DNA from: a virus
Direction: 5' to 3' (one strand)
Length of the DNA: 35,680 nt
Virus record (IMG/VR): IMGVR_UViG_3300046684_000163
Location: 1 to 35,680 of that record
Part shown: positions 27,385 through 34,542 of the stretch, piece after piece
Layout of the letters: each line of letters begins with the position of its first letter
How positions within the stretch are numbered: position 1 is the stretch's first letter
Notes under the pieces: model-generated
The model's database searches: none
The model's input: only the letters and a program-made list of their open reading frames with translations
Told to the model about the DNA's origin: nothing
Position numbers and translations under genes: made by a program

Positions 27385-28415
27385 AGGATGCCCCCAAAGG
27401 TCAGCAACTCATTGGCGCCCGGCACGACGTCCGCCAGTGGCGCGAACAACTGGTGATCCTTTTCGCCGGTCGCGGCGCTGATGGCTTCACGGATATGCGT
27501 CAGCAGCAGCGTGACGCCCAGGTCGGATTCGCGGTTATGCAGATCCATCAGGGCGGCTTCCACAGCGGCCCGGGTGGCGCCACTGTCCGGGGTCAGCTGG
27601 ATTTGATACGGCAACGGCTTTTCGACCGGGGCCAATACCGCCAGCTCGGCCGTCACTGGGCGTTCGTTCTCGATGTAAGCGAAGGCCTGAGCCAGCGCTT
27701 CCAGTGTCGGGATTGGATCGATGTCACCATCCCGGGCGATAAACACCGCCACCGTGCCCGGCCCCATCCAGTGCCGGCGGACCCAGGCCCGCGTCACCCC
27801 GGGCACCTCCAGCGCCCAGGTTTGATAGTCGGAGGTGCTGCCGCCATGGGCGACGACCTTATATGAGCGTTCCACCCGCGCGCGCAGCGTCTCTAGGCCT
27901 TCCTCTTCGGTGCCAGCGGTTAAGCCTGGCGCCTGGACGGTGAAGGTGTCGGAGACGCCCAGGACCGGCGACACCGTGCGCAGCGTGGTGCCGGCCGGCG
28001 TGTTACCGAGCTGGCCCGGGGTGACTGCTTCCAGCACCGCCACCCCCGACGCACCAGTCAGCGTGACGGGTAACGACACACGAAAGCGCTGGCCATCCTC
28101 GCGCCGCAACAGCGTGCCGGCATCGAGCAAGGCGCCGGCCGTACCGACAAAACCCACCGGACCTTTGGCGGCCACCGCCGGCAACTGGTCGCGCTTGAGA
28201 CGGACACGCGCCATGCGCCGCAACGTTTCCTCGTCGGCCGTGTCCGGCAGAATCTGCTGAGCAATGTAGGCCTGATGCCCGTAGCGGCCGAAAGAGGCGG
28301 CGCCGAGTACACGAGACAGCACCTCGGCGTCGGAGCGCAGCAAGGCGCTGGTGCCCGCCAGGTCGCCTTGGGCGCGGGTGATCAACGTCGGCAGCGTGGG
28401 AGTATTAAACGTCAT
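27375..28415 (-). CDS. Baseplate wedge protein, Mu gp47 / gpJ-like
   Basis: A 346-aa baseplate protein (PF04865 family), equivalent to T4 gp6-type wedge subunits. Typical segments: LITRAQGDLAGTSALLRSDA near the N-terminus, GPVGFVGTAGALLDAGTLLR in the middle, and EEEGLETLRARVERSYKVVA, GGSTSDYQTWALEVPGVTRA. One dispersed 13-mer (28063-28075) lies in it and again uses a TTA codon. Confidence 0.94.
   Translation of the reverse strand: MTFNTPTLPTLITRAQGDLAGTSALLRSDAEVLSRVLGAASFGRYGHQAYIAQQILPDTADEETLRRMARVRLKRDQLPAVAAKGPVGFVGTAGALLDAGTLLRREDGQRFRVSLPVTLTGASGVAVLEAVTPGQLGNTPAGTTLRTVSPVLGVSDTFTVQAPGLTAGTEEEGLETLRARVERSYKVVAHGGSTSDYQTWALEVPGVTRAWVRRHWMGPGTVAVFIARDGDIDPIPTLEALAQAFAYIENERPVTAELAVLAPVEKPLPYQIQLTPDSGATRAAVEAALMDLHNRESDLGVTLLLTHIREAISAATGEKDHQLFAPLADVVPGANELLTFGGILWR
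28063..28075 (-). repeat. Dispersed 13-mer CGTTACCCGTCAC, copy 7
   Basis: Exact minus-strand copy within the gp47-like gene, encoding S-L-P-V-T with a rare TTA leucine codon. Confidence 0.85.
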
Positions 28416-28806
28416 GGATCACCTGCCAGAGGTCGTCGAGGAAAAGTTCGAGCGTGGCGCCATCCCGGAAGGTCAGCACGACACGCATGTTCAGGCGGTC
28501 GGGGCCGCGCTCGGTGGTGATCGCCACGGCGGTGACGCGGCCGTCGTCGAGCATCCATTGCAGCGACTCACGGGCATAGGTCTGCGCGTCGCGTTCGGTC
28601 TGTGCAGTCAGCGAGCGGCGGCGCAGCAAGTACAGTTTTGAGCCGATACGGTCGTTGGTGACGCTCGGGTAACTGTCGCCCCACCAGCCGTACCGCTCGC
28701 CGTCATCCAGCGGGTCATCCGGCCCGGCCCGGCGCCAGGTCAACAGGCTGACCACGGCCGCACGGCGCCAGGCGCTTTCGGTCAGGTCTTCATTGATCAG
28801 GGCCAT
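28405..28806 (-). CDS. Baseplate protein, Mu gp46 / gpW-like
   Basis: A 133-aa protein (gp46/gp25-lysozyme-like baseplate family). The middle carries LDDGERYGWWGDSYPSVTND and GSKLYLLRRRSLTAQTERDA, characteristic of Mu gp46. It links the spike hub to the wedge. ATG 28806 is chosen; a TTG six bases upstream is possible. It overlaps both neighbouring genes by a few bases. Confidence 0.9.
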   Translation of the reverse strand: MALINEDLTESAWRRAAVVSLLTWRRAGPDDPLDDGERYGWWGDSYPSVTNDRIGSKLYLLRRRSLTAQTERDAQTYARESLQWMLDDGRVTAVAITTERGPDRLNMRVVLTFRDGATLELFLDDLWQVIHDV

Positions 28807-28808
28807 GG

Positions 28809-29309
28809 TCAAGGCGCCACCGGCGGGGTGGTCAGATTGCCGGCCGGCGTCTTGTCGTGCTGGTGCTCAACCTGGCTAATGCCGGCGGCCACCTGATCGC
28901 CTTGCGAGACGATCTTGCCGGTGGTGCGGATCTCCGGCGTGTCGAACTCGACCGCCTCGGTCGCCTTGACCTTGAGGATCACGGTTTCGATTTCAATCAC
29001 CCGGCCACGCTTAAAATGGATCTTGTCACCTTCGTCCGTGTACAGCGCCACCTCGCCCGGCGCGGTGTTCTGCAAACGAAAACGGCGGTCGGCGGCACAG
29101 ACGATCACCCCATGGGAACGATCACCACCGAAGAACGCCGCCAGCACCTCGGCGCCGGGCAACGGGTTGGACGTAAAGCCGTAGGGTTCGAAATGCTCCA
29201 TGCCGTCTTTGACTTCGTTGGCCAGCAACTTGACTTGCATCCCTTGCACCTTGCTGGCCGCATTCACCAGCACCACGACGCCGCGTGACAGCAGATTTTT
29301 CAGGTTCAT
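28809..29309 (-). CDS. Baseplate spike protein, Mu gp45 / gpV-like
   Basis: A 166-aa membrane-piercing spike. The N-terminal OB-fold region (GVVVLVNAASKVQGMQVKLL, HFEPYGFTSNPLPGAEVLAA) is followed by a beta-helix part. The C-terminus has HQHDKTPAGN, the HxH pattern that binds iron at the spike tip in P2 gpV and Mu gp45. It acts at the tail tip during infection. Confidence 0.93.
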   Translation of the reverse strand: MNLKNLLSRGVVVLVNAASKVQGMQVKLLANEVKDGMEHFEPYGFTSNPLPGAEVLAAFFGGDRSHGVIVCAADRRFRLQNTAPGEVALYTDEGDKIHFKRGRVIEIETVILKVKATEAVEFDTPEIRTTGKIVSQGDQVAAGISQVEHQHDKTPAGNLTTPPVAP

Positions 29310-30419
29310 TTATTCGGGTTTCCAGTCAGCAGGGATCAAGTATTCGAAGTTGTCCGCCTTGCCGCCCTTCTTCAGCTTGCGGGTGCTGTGCGGGTCTTTC
29401 GGTTCAGGTAGAAAGGCCTCCGGTGGGCCTACGGTGATGTGCGACAGCGTGCCGCCCTCGTCGAGGGTGTATTCGATTTCACTGATCAACATGTCGCGGT
29501 CCAGCCCCAGCAAGGCATCCACCACCCGCACAATGGTGTTGACCTTCCACAGCGCGCCGTTCGACTGCCGCCAGCCCTGCACGGTGTATTGCACCATCAA
29601 GGCCTTGCCGATGCGGTTGCCGCGCTCCCAGTTGGCCCGCGCCTCGGCCAGCTCGGTGGTCATCTGCCCGCTCTCCTGAATCAACAGCACGCGCTTGCGC
29701 GGCGACCGTGGGTCAATGACGCTGGCCTGCACCTCGGACGCCTCGGCGCCGTCTTCCTCGTCCTTGCGCTTGCGCTGGCCAACCACGCGGTATTCCGAAA
29801 ACACCCCGGAAAAGTCCGCGCTCATCGAGCCACTGAGGATGTTTTCGCCCAGCTCCAGGCGGTCGAAGGTGCGCCCGCCACTGCCGGGCTCGATGATCAC
29901 CAGGCGCCCGCGCTCGTCGTCCGTGGACAACAGGCGCGACAGGGTCAACAAGCGGTCGATGGATTCGAATACCGTTTCGCCGGGCTCGATGGTGTGTTCG
30001 GAGATTTGCGACGTCTCGGCCACCTGGCTGACCACCTGAATCCCGTAGGGCTCGGCCAGCTCCTGGACGATGGCCTGCATGCTCTGCCCGCTCCATTGCC
30101 CGGGTTGATTGATCGCCGCACTGTCGACCAGATCCGCCGTGCGCGAACGGCCACTGATGCCCCGGGTAATCTGATTGGCGTCATAGCTGATCGGCGTGGC
30201 AAACACATACCCGGTCAACACCAAGTCAGGGCCGATGCGCACCTCGGCCCGCGCGCCTTGCTGAATCGGTATCTGCGTTTCCTGGCCGGGCCACGACCAG
30301 GTGATGTCGAGGCTAAAGTCTCGACTCTGGCGCTCAATGCCGGCGCTGATGCTGACTTTCTTCCAGCCGCCATAATCCAGGCCGTTGACGCTCAGCGTCA
30401 CAGCGTTGTCGTCGTGCAT
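29310..30419 (-). CDS. Baseplate hub protein, Mu gp44 / gpP-like
   Basis: A 369-aa hub protein (T4 gp27-like). The N-terminus VTLSVNGLDYGGWKKVSISA, the GISGRSRTADLVDSAAINQP segment and the central AEPYGIQVVSQVAETSQISE are typical. It sits between the spike and the tape-measure end of the tube. It directly abuts gp45 (stop at 29310, next gene ends at 29309). Confidence 0.93.
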   Translation of the reverse strand: MHDDNAVTLSVNGLDYGGWKKVSISAGIERQSRDFSLDITWSWPGQETQIPIQQGARAEVRIGPDLVLTGYVFATPISYDANQITRGISGRSRTADLVDSAAINQPGQWSGQSMQAIVQELAEPYGIQVVSQVAETSQISEHTIEPGETVFESIDRLLTLSRLLSTDDERGRLVIIEPGSGGRTFDRLELGENILSGSMSADFSGVFSEYRVVGQRKRKDEEDGAEASEVQASVIDPRSPRKRVLLIQESGQMTTELAEARANWERGNRIGKALMVQYTVQGWRQSNGALWKVNTIVRVVDALLGLDRDMLISEIEYTLDEGGTLSHITVGPPEAFLPEPKDPHSTRKLKKGGKADNFEYLIPADWKPE

Positions 30420-30422
30420 GGC

Positions 30423-31664
30423 TTACTCCTGGGCGACTTGCAGCGACAGCGGGGGCAAGAAGCCCGGGTGGGCCACGCTGTTACGCGTAACGATTTCATC
30501 CGCCCGGGTGGCATCCCCGAACTGCTGATACGCCAGCACCAGCGCTGGCAGGCTTTGTTTCGGCGTGACCGTCACCATCAACACGCTGGCCCGGGCCACG
30601 GCGGTCAGATGCTCCTTGACCAATTTGCGCACGCTCTGGAGCCGCTCGAAGTGTTCGAAGGGCGCCACTAGCGCCGCCTCCCACAACACCGCCACCAGCG
30701 CGTCACGCAGCGCCAGAACTTCGTCAGCGGTCGGCACCTCGGCGCGCTGGATCGGTGAGGCCGCTTGCTGCGCCACGGTCGGCACCGCCGGCAAGACCGC
30801 CGGGGGCAATACGACCGGCATGGCCGACACCACCCGCACGGCGTAGACGATCAGCACTTCGCGCACCAGATCCCGGGTCGCTTGGACCGCCGCCACCGTC
30901 GCCACACCGCCCGCCGCCGGGGGCAAGACGGCAATGGCCTGGGCGCTTTCACACTGACTACTGGCTTCACGCTTGGACGAACTGAAGCGGTCGAAGTCCG
31001 CGCTCATGCTGGAAAACTGCGCGCTCAACATCGAGGACAGGTTGTCCGGGAAATTCATCACCATGTCCGCCAGCGACGCCACCGAGCTGACCAGGCCGGT
31101 GACCTGGCTAATCTCCCGCTGAATCGCCATCTGCACCCCGGCCAGGCCGTTTTGCAGCGCGGTGATACTCATCTTGGCTTTGTTGACCAGGGCCATCGCC
31201 GACTTGTAACGGGCAATGATCGAATCGAGCAGGCTTTCGTTCTCGACTTCCAGCTGTCGCGCCGTGTTCGGCACGCCGGCCGGATAGCCCTTTTCGCCCG
31301 CTTCGACAAACGTCAGGTCAAACACCACCATGCCGCCATCAGGGCGCGCGTGACTGACCGCGCAGTCGGTCGCGGTGACGGTCATCCGCCCGAACCACGG
31401 GTGAATCAAGATCCCTTCGCCGGGGGTATTCAGCGCATGCAGCAGGTTGTCACGCTGAAAAAAGCAGTCGTCGCCAATGACAAAACCGGCCTGCTGAATG
31501 ATCCTGGTTATCTCGCCCAGGTCTTCCACCATCGGCTTGTTGCGCTGCGGGTATTCGTGCACCTGAGTCCGGCGCCCTACCGGCGTCGTGTCCGTGTCGA
31601 CCCAAAAGGGCACGCCACGAAACGACGCCGGCTGTAGCTCGTCGCGCCACGTCTTCGCAACCAT
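30423..31664 (-). CDS. DNA circularisation / tail-associated protein, Mu gpN-like
   Basis: A 413-aa protein with the DNA_circ_N domain (PF07157) at the N-terminus: TWRDELQPASFRGVPFWVDT and VHEYPQRNKPMVEDLG. In Mu, gpN is a tail protein also linked to circularisation of incoming DNA. The middle is helical; the C-terminus is Ala/Val-rich. The palindromic 13-mer variant at 30480-30491 lies near its 3' end. Confidence 0.93.
   Translation of the reverse strand: MVAKTWRDELQPASFRGVPFWVDTDTTPVGRRTQVHEYPQRNKPMVEDLGEITRIIQQAGFVIGDDCFFQRDNLLHALNTPGEGILIHPWFGRMTVTATDCAVSHARPDGGMVVFDLTFVEAGEKGYPAGVPNTARQLEVENESLLDSIIARYKSAMALVNKAKMSITALQNGLAGVQMAIQREISQVTGLVSSVASLADMVMNFPDNLSSMLSAQFSSMSADFDRFSSSKREASSQCESAQAIAVLPPAAGGVATVAAVQATRDLVREVLIVYAVRVVSAMPVVLPPAVLPAVPTVAQQAASPIQRAEVPTADEVLALRDALVAVLWEAALVAPFEHFERLQSVRKLVKEHLTAVARASVLMVTVTPKQSLPALVLAYQQFGDATRADEIVTRNSVAHPGFLPPLSLQVAQE
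30480..30491. repeat. Palindrome GTTACGCGTAAC, second copy
   Basis: Exact repeat of 19847-19858, within the gpN-like gene. Confidence 0.6.
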
Positions 31665-31675
31665 GGGAGTTCCTA

Positions 31676-33709
31676 TTATTTCGATAAGCTGCGGACGCCG
31701 ACCTGCGCCTTAACTTGCAAGCCGGGTTGGTTGGTTTGGCTTGATTCCATCTTTAATCCGGGCGGGGCGTTCACGAAACTCATCACCAGGGCGCCATCGA
31801 GGTTGGTGCGCTGATTGGCAGCTGCCTGCTGATTAAGCGAGCCAGGCGCCCGTAGCAGCGATTTAGGATCGAGGCCGCCGCCCTGGGTTTGATTGCGCTG
31901 CGCCTGCAAGACCTTGGCGTTCTGCGCGGCGCCCGCCTGCACAAAGCTGCCATCCCCCCCACCGGGGCCGACATTGGCGGCGCGTTGCTGCTCGGTCCAG
32001 TTTTGGACCTTGTTCGTCGCGGTCGCGATCACCCCGGGGCCGCCTTCACCGGCGCCGAAGTAATTTAGGATCGGCTCCAGAAACGGGCGGACGCTGTCCC
32101 AGATCCCCTTAAAAAAGGCCGTGATCGGCGACCAGTGCTTAACGATCAGCCCCAGCGGCGACCAATCGAACACAGTGACCAGGAAGTTAAAAAACGGCGT
32201 CGACAAGGCCTTGATCAGCTCCCACAGTGCCGCAAAAAACACTTTCAAGGGTTCCCAGTTTTCGATGGCTTGGCCCAGCGGCGACCATTCGAACGCCGCT
32301 TTCATCCAGTCCCACACGCGCATGGCCGGCGCCTCGATCTTCGCCCAGATGGCTTCGAAGTACGGCGCGACCGTCGCCCAGTTGGCCATCAACAGCCCCG
32401 CCACAATGGCAATGCCGCGCACCACCAGACCGATAGGGCTCATGGTGGCCACCGCGTTCATCACTCCGAGTGCCACTGTCGACGCTACCGTAGCAATACG
32501 CAGCACACCGAAGCCCACCGCAGCACCAATCAAGCCCTTGATCAACCAAGGGTTAGCCGCCGCCAGGTCGGACACGCCACTGATCAGCGGGCCGATTTGC
32601 GCCAGGAAGTCATTAAACGGCGGCAGCAAGGCCGTGCCGACCGCGATACCCAAATCCGTGACACGGTTCTGCGTCAGCTGCACCGCGTTCGCCGTCGTGG
32701 CCGCGCGCGACGCATATTCAGCTTCCATCGAGCCGGCAAACTTGCCGTTTTTCCCGACCATCGCAAAGTTCTTTTGCAACGTGTCGAGGTTGGTCAGCAG
32801 TGGCGCGATGGCCCCCACCGATTCCTTGCCGAACAGCTGCGTCAGCACGGCGGCCTGCTTACTTTTCTCGACATGCGCGAGCGACTTCAGCACCTTGTTA
32901 ATGGTGCCCTCAGAATCGGTCGACATGCCTTTCGCGATGGCCGCCGAATCCAGACGCAACGCCTTAAACGCCTCCTGCTGCGACTTGGTGGCCGCTGTAC
33001 CGGCCGTCAGGGTCAGGGCGAAGTTTTTCATGCCCGTCGCCGCCACGTCCTCGGCGATACCGACACCGGCCAGGGACGCGCCCATGGCGGCAATCTGCCC
33101 GGCGTTGAGGCCGGCGATTTCCCCCAAGGGACCGATGGCCGTGACGATCTTGGAGATTTGCCCCGTGTTGGCCGCGCCGGTATTACCCAGCAAGTTGATC
33201 TTGTCAGCCAGCGCAACAACCTCTGTCTGGTTCAACTTAAACGCCGTTCGCCACTTGGCCATCATCGACCCGGATTCCTCGGCCGTGGTGTCGAACGCAA
33301 TGCCCATTTTCACCGCGTCCTTGGCGAACGCTCCCAACTCTTCCCGCGCAATACCCGACTGCCCCCCCGCCGCATAAATCGACGCGATGCCTTCGGCCGA
33401 CATGGGCAACTCTTTGGACAAGTTCCGCACGTCCTGGCCCATTTCCTTAAACTGGTCCGAGGATTCGAAGTTAACCACCTTCTTCACGTCGGCCATGGCG
33501 CTTTCAAAACCAATAGCGGCCTTGACCCCCATCACAAACGGCGCCGCCAATGCGCCGCCCTGGAGCGCTTCCATAAAGCTGATTTTTCCCAGCCCCGAAC
33601 TATTAAGTTGTTTGCGCAACCCCATGGCGTTCTTGCGGATACCACCCAACATCGGCGACAGTTTATCAACGCCGGTAATAAGCGCCTTTAACTGAAACTT
33701 ATCGGCCAT
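31676..33709 (-). CDS. Tail tape-measure protein
   Basis: A 677-aa protein (TP901/PhageMin_Tail type, PF10145). The N-terminus MADKFQLKALITGVDKLSPM, the ELPMSAEGIASIYAAGGQSG region and two hydrophobic segments near residues 380-450 (LIKGLIGAAVGFGVLRIATV, IVAGLLMANWATVAPYF) are typical. Using 0.15 nm per residue, it would set a tail of roughly 100 nm. The start overlaps the stop of the frameshift gene (TAATG). Confidence 0.95.
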   Translation of the reverse strand: MADKFQLKALITGVDKLSPMLGGIRKNAMGLRKQLNSSGLGKISFMEALQGGALAAPFVMGVKAAIGFESAMADVKKVVNFESSDQFKEMGQDVRNLSKELPMSAEGIASIYAAGGQSGIAREELGAFAKDAVKMGIAFDTTAEESGSMMAKWRTAFKLNQTEVVALADKINLLGNTGAANTGQISKIVTAIGPLGEIAGLNAGQIAAMGASLAGVGIAEDVAATGMKNFALTLTAGTAATKSQQEAFKALRLDSAAIAKGMSTDSEGTINKVLKSLAHVEKSKQAAVLTQLFGKESVGAIAPLLTNLDTLQKNFAMVGKNGKFAGSMEAEYASRAATTANAVQLTQNRVTDLGIAVGTALLPPFNDFLAQIGPLISGVSDLAAANPWLIKGLIGAAVGFGVLRIATVASTVALGVMNAVATMSPIGLVVRGIAIVAGLLMANWATVAPYFEAIWAKIEAPAMRVWDWMKAAFEWSPLGQAIENWEPLKVFFAALWELIKALSTPFFNFLVTVFDWSPLGLIVKHWSPITAFFKGIWDSVRPFLEPILNYFGAGEGGPGVIATATNKVQNWTEQQRAANVGPGGGDGSFVQAGAAQNAKVLQAQRNQTQGGGLDPKSLLRAPGSLNQQAAANQRTNLDGALVMSFVNAPPGLKMESSQTNQPGLQVKAQVGVRSLSK

Positions 33710-34139
33710 TATTCCACCCGCTGTTCTTGCACGATCCTGTAAGCGTGGTCATAACTTTCAAATACCACGTCAAGAGTCCGACCCATGATTAGTTCAGGGT
33801 CGGTTTTCCAGAAGTACGCCAGGTCATAGGCGACCGCGATCAGGTCTTCGGCGCTTCCGTACTGCTCGGCATGAAAAAACCAACCACCTGCCAGGCCAGC
33901 GTGTTCAAGTCGGACAAGTCCAACTGATTGACCGAACTGGCCGGGATAGCCGCGCAAATCGCCAGGTACTTACACGCGGCCTCCATGTCCAGCACCGGCA
34001 ACATGGTTTCGCCCAGGTTGTACGGCAGCACCTTTAACGCGCGAATTTCGGCAACCGTTGGGCGGCGGATTTCCAGCACGCTGACTTCTTCGCCGTGCGC
34101 TTGGATCGGTGTCGCAAGTTTGAATTCTGTCTTTTCCAT
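33709..34139 (-). CDS. Tail assembly chaperone frameshift fusion (gpG-T type)
   Basis: Read from ATG 34139 in the first frame to 33873, then -1 into the frame ending at 33709. This gives 89 + 54 = 143 aa. The second part (HAEQYGSAEDLIAVAYDLAY ... RVE) has no good start of its own, and begins exactly where the slippery site allows it. Such a fusion binds tape measure and tube while the tail assembles and is absent from the virion. Confidence 0.8.
33840..34139 (-). CDS. Tail assembly chaperone, unshifted product (Mu gp41-like)
   Basis: A 99-aa protein from ATG 34139 (MEKTEFKLATPIQAHGEEVS), starting inside the stop of the tube gene (TAATG). The AEIRALKVLPYN and LDMEAACKYLAICAAIPASS stretches are typical of the short chaperone (gpG equivalent). 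It ends ...FFMPSSTEAPKT a few codons after the slippery site, as in most phages with this frameshift. Confidence 0.88.
   Translation of the reverse strand: MEKTEFKLATPIQAHGEEVSVLEIRRPTVAEIRALKVLPYNLGETMLPVLDMEAACKYLAICAAIPASSVNQLDLSDLNTLAWQVVGFFMPSSTEAPKT
33873..33879 (-). other. Programmed -1 frameshift site
   Basis: Minus-strand heptamer T TTT TTC, in frame as GGT TTT TTC, the canonical X-XXY-YYZ slippery type. Slipping back one base yields TTT TTT CAT and joins the two chaperone frames precisely. Confidence 0.82.
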
Positions 34140-34486
34140 TACTGCCAATTCCCGTCAATGCCTTCGAACTTGAGGCTGAGTTTTGCGTCGTCGCCGTTAA
34201 CCGTGGCGTCGTCGACCAAGTAGGCGCCGCTCAATACATAGCTGCTACCGTCTTTAAATTCAGCGGTTACCGTCATGTTGGTGCCTTCGGTGATTTTGGA
34301 AAGATCCAACCCCGGCGTCTTGATGGCATCCACTTTCACAAAGGGGATAACGTCTTCCTCTTTGTAATAGCCTTTGACGATGGTTTCCCGTTTAACTTTG
34401 GAAATTGGAACTTCTACGCCGCCCGTAATCACCAACTGATCACCGTCGACTTTGATGTAACACGTGCCCGCAACTTTCTGGCCCAT
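34139..34486 (-). CDS. Tail tube protein, Mu gpM-like
   Basis: A 115-aa protein (PF10618). The N-terminus MGQKVAGTCYIKVDGDQLVI and C-terminal DDAKLSLKFEGIDGNWQ match Mu-like tubes. It polymerises inside the sheath into the channel for DNA. A hairpin terminator precedes its ATG. Confidence 0.92.
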   Translation of the reverse strand: MGQKVAGTCYIKVDGDQLVITGGVEVPISKVKRETIVKGYYKEEDVIPFVKVDAIKTPGLDLSKITEGTNMTVTAEFKDGSSYVLSGAYLVDDATVNGDDAKLSLKFEGIDGNWQ

Positions 34487-34500
34487 AACTATTTCTCATG

Positions 34501-34524
34501 AAAAAGCCCGCACTTGGCGGGCTT
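34501..34524 (-). terminator. Hairpin between sheath and tube genes
   Basis: AAGCCCGC / GCGGGCTT stem, 5-base loop, then TTTTT on the minus strand, 15 bases before the tube ATG. It may set the ratio between sheath and downstream transcripts, or act as a processing site. Confidence 0.7.
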
Positions 34525-34542
34525 AGTTGTTACTGGATCGGC

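Noticed and set aside
29439-33691. Several 290-518 codon plus-strand frames opposite the tail genes
   Set aside because: All are mirror frames of gp44, gpN and tape-measure genes whose minus-strand products are clearly recognisable.
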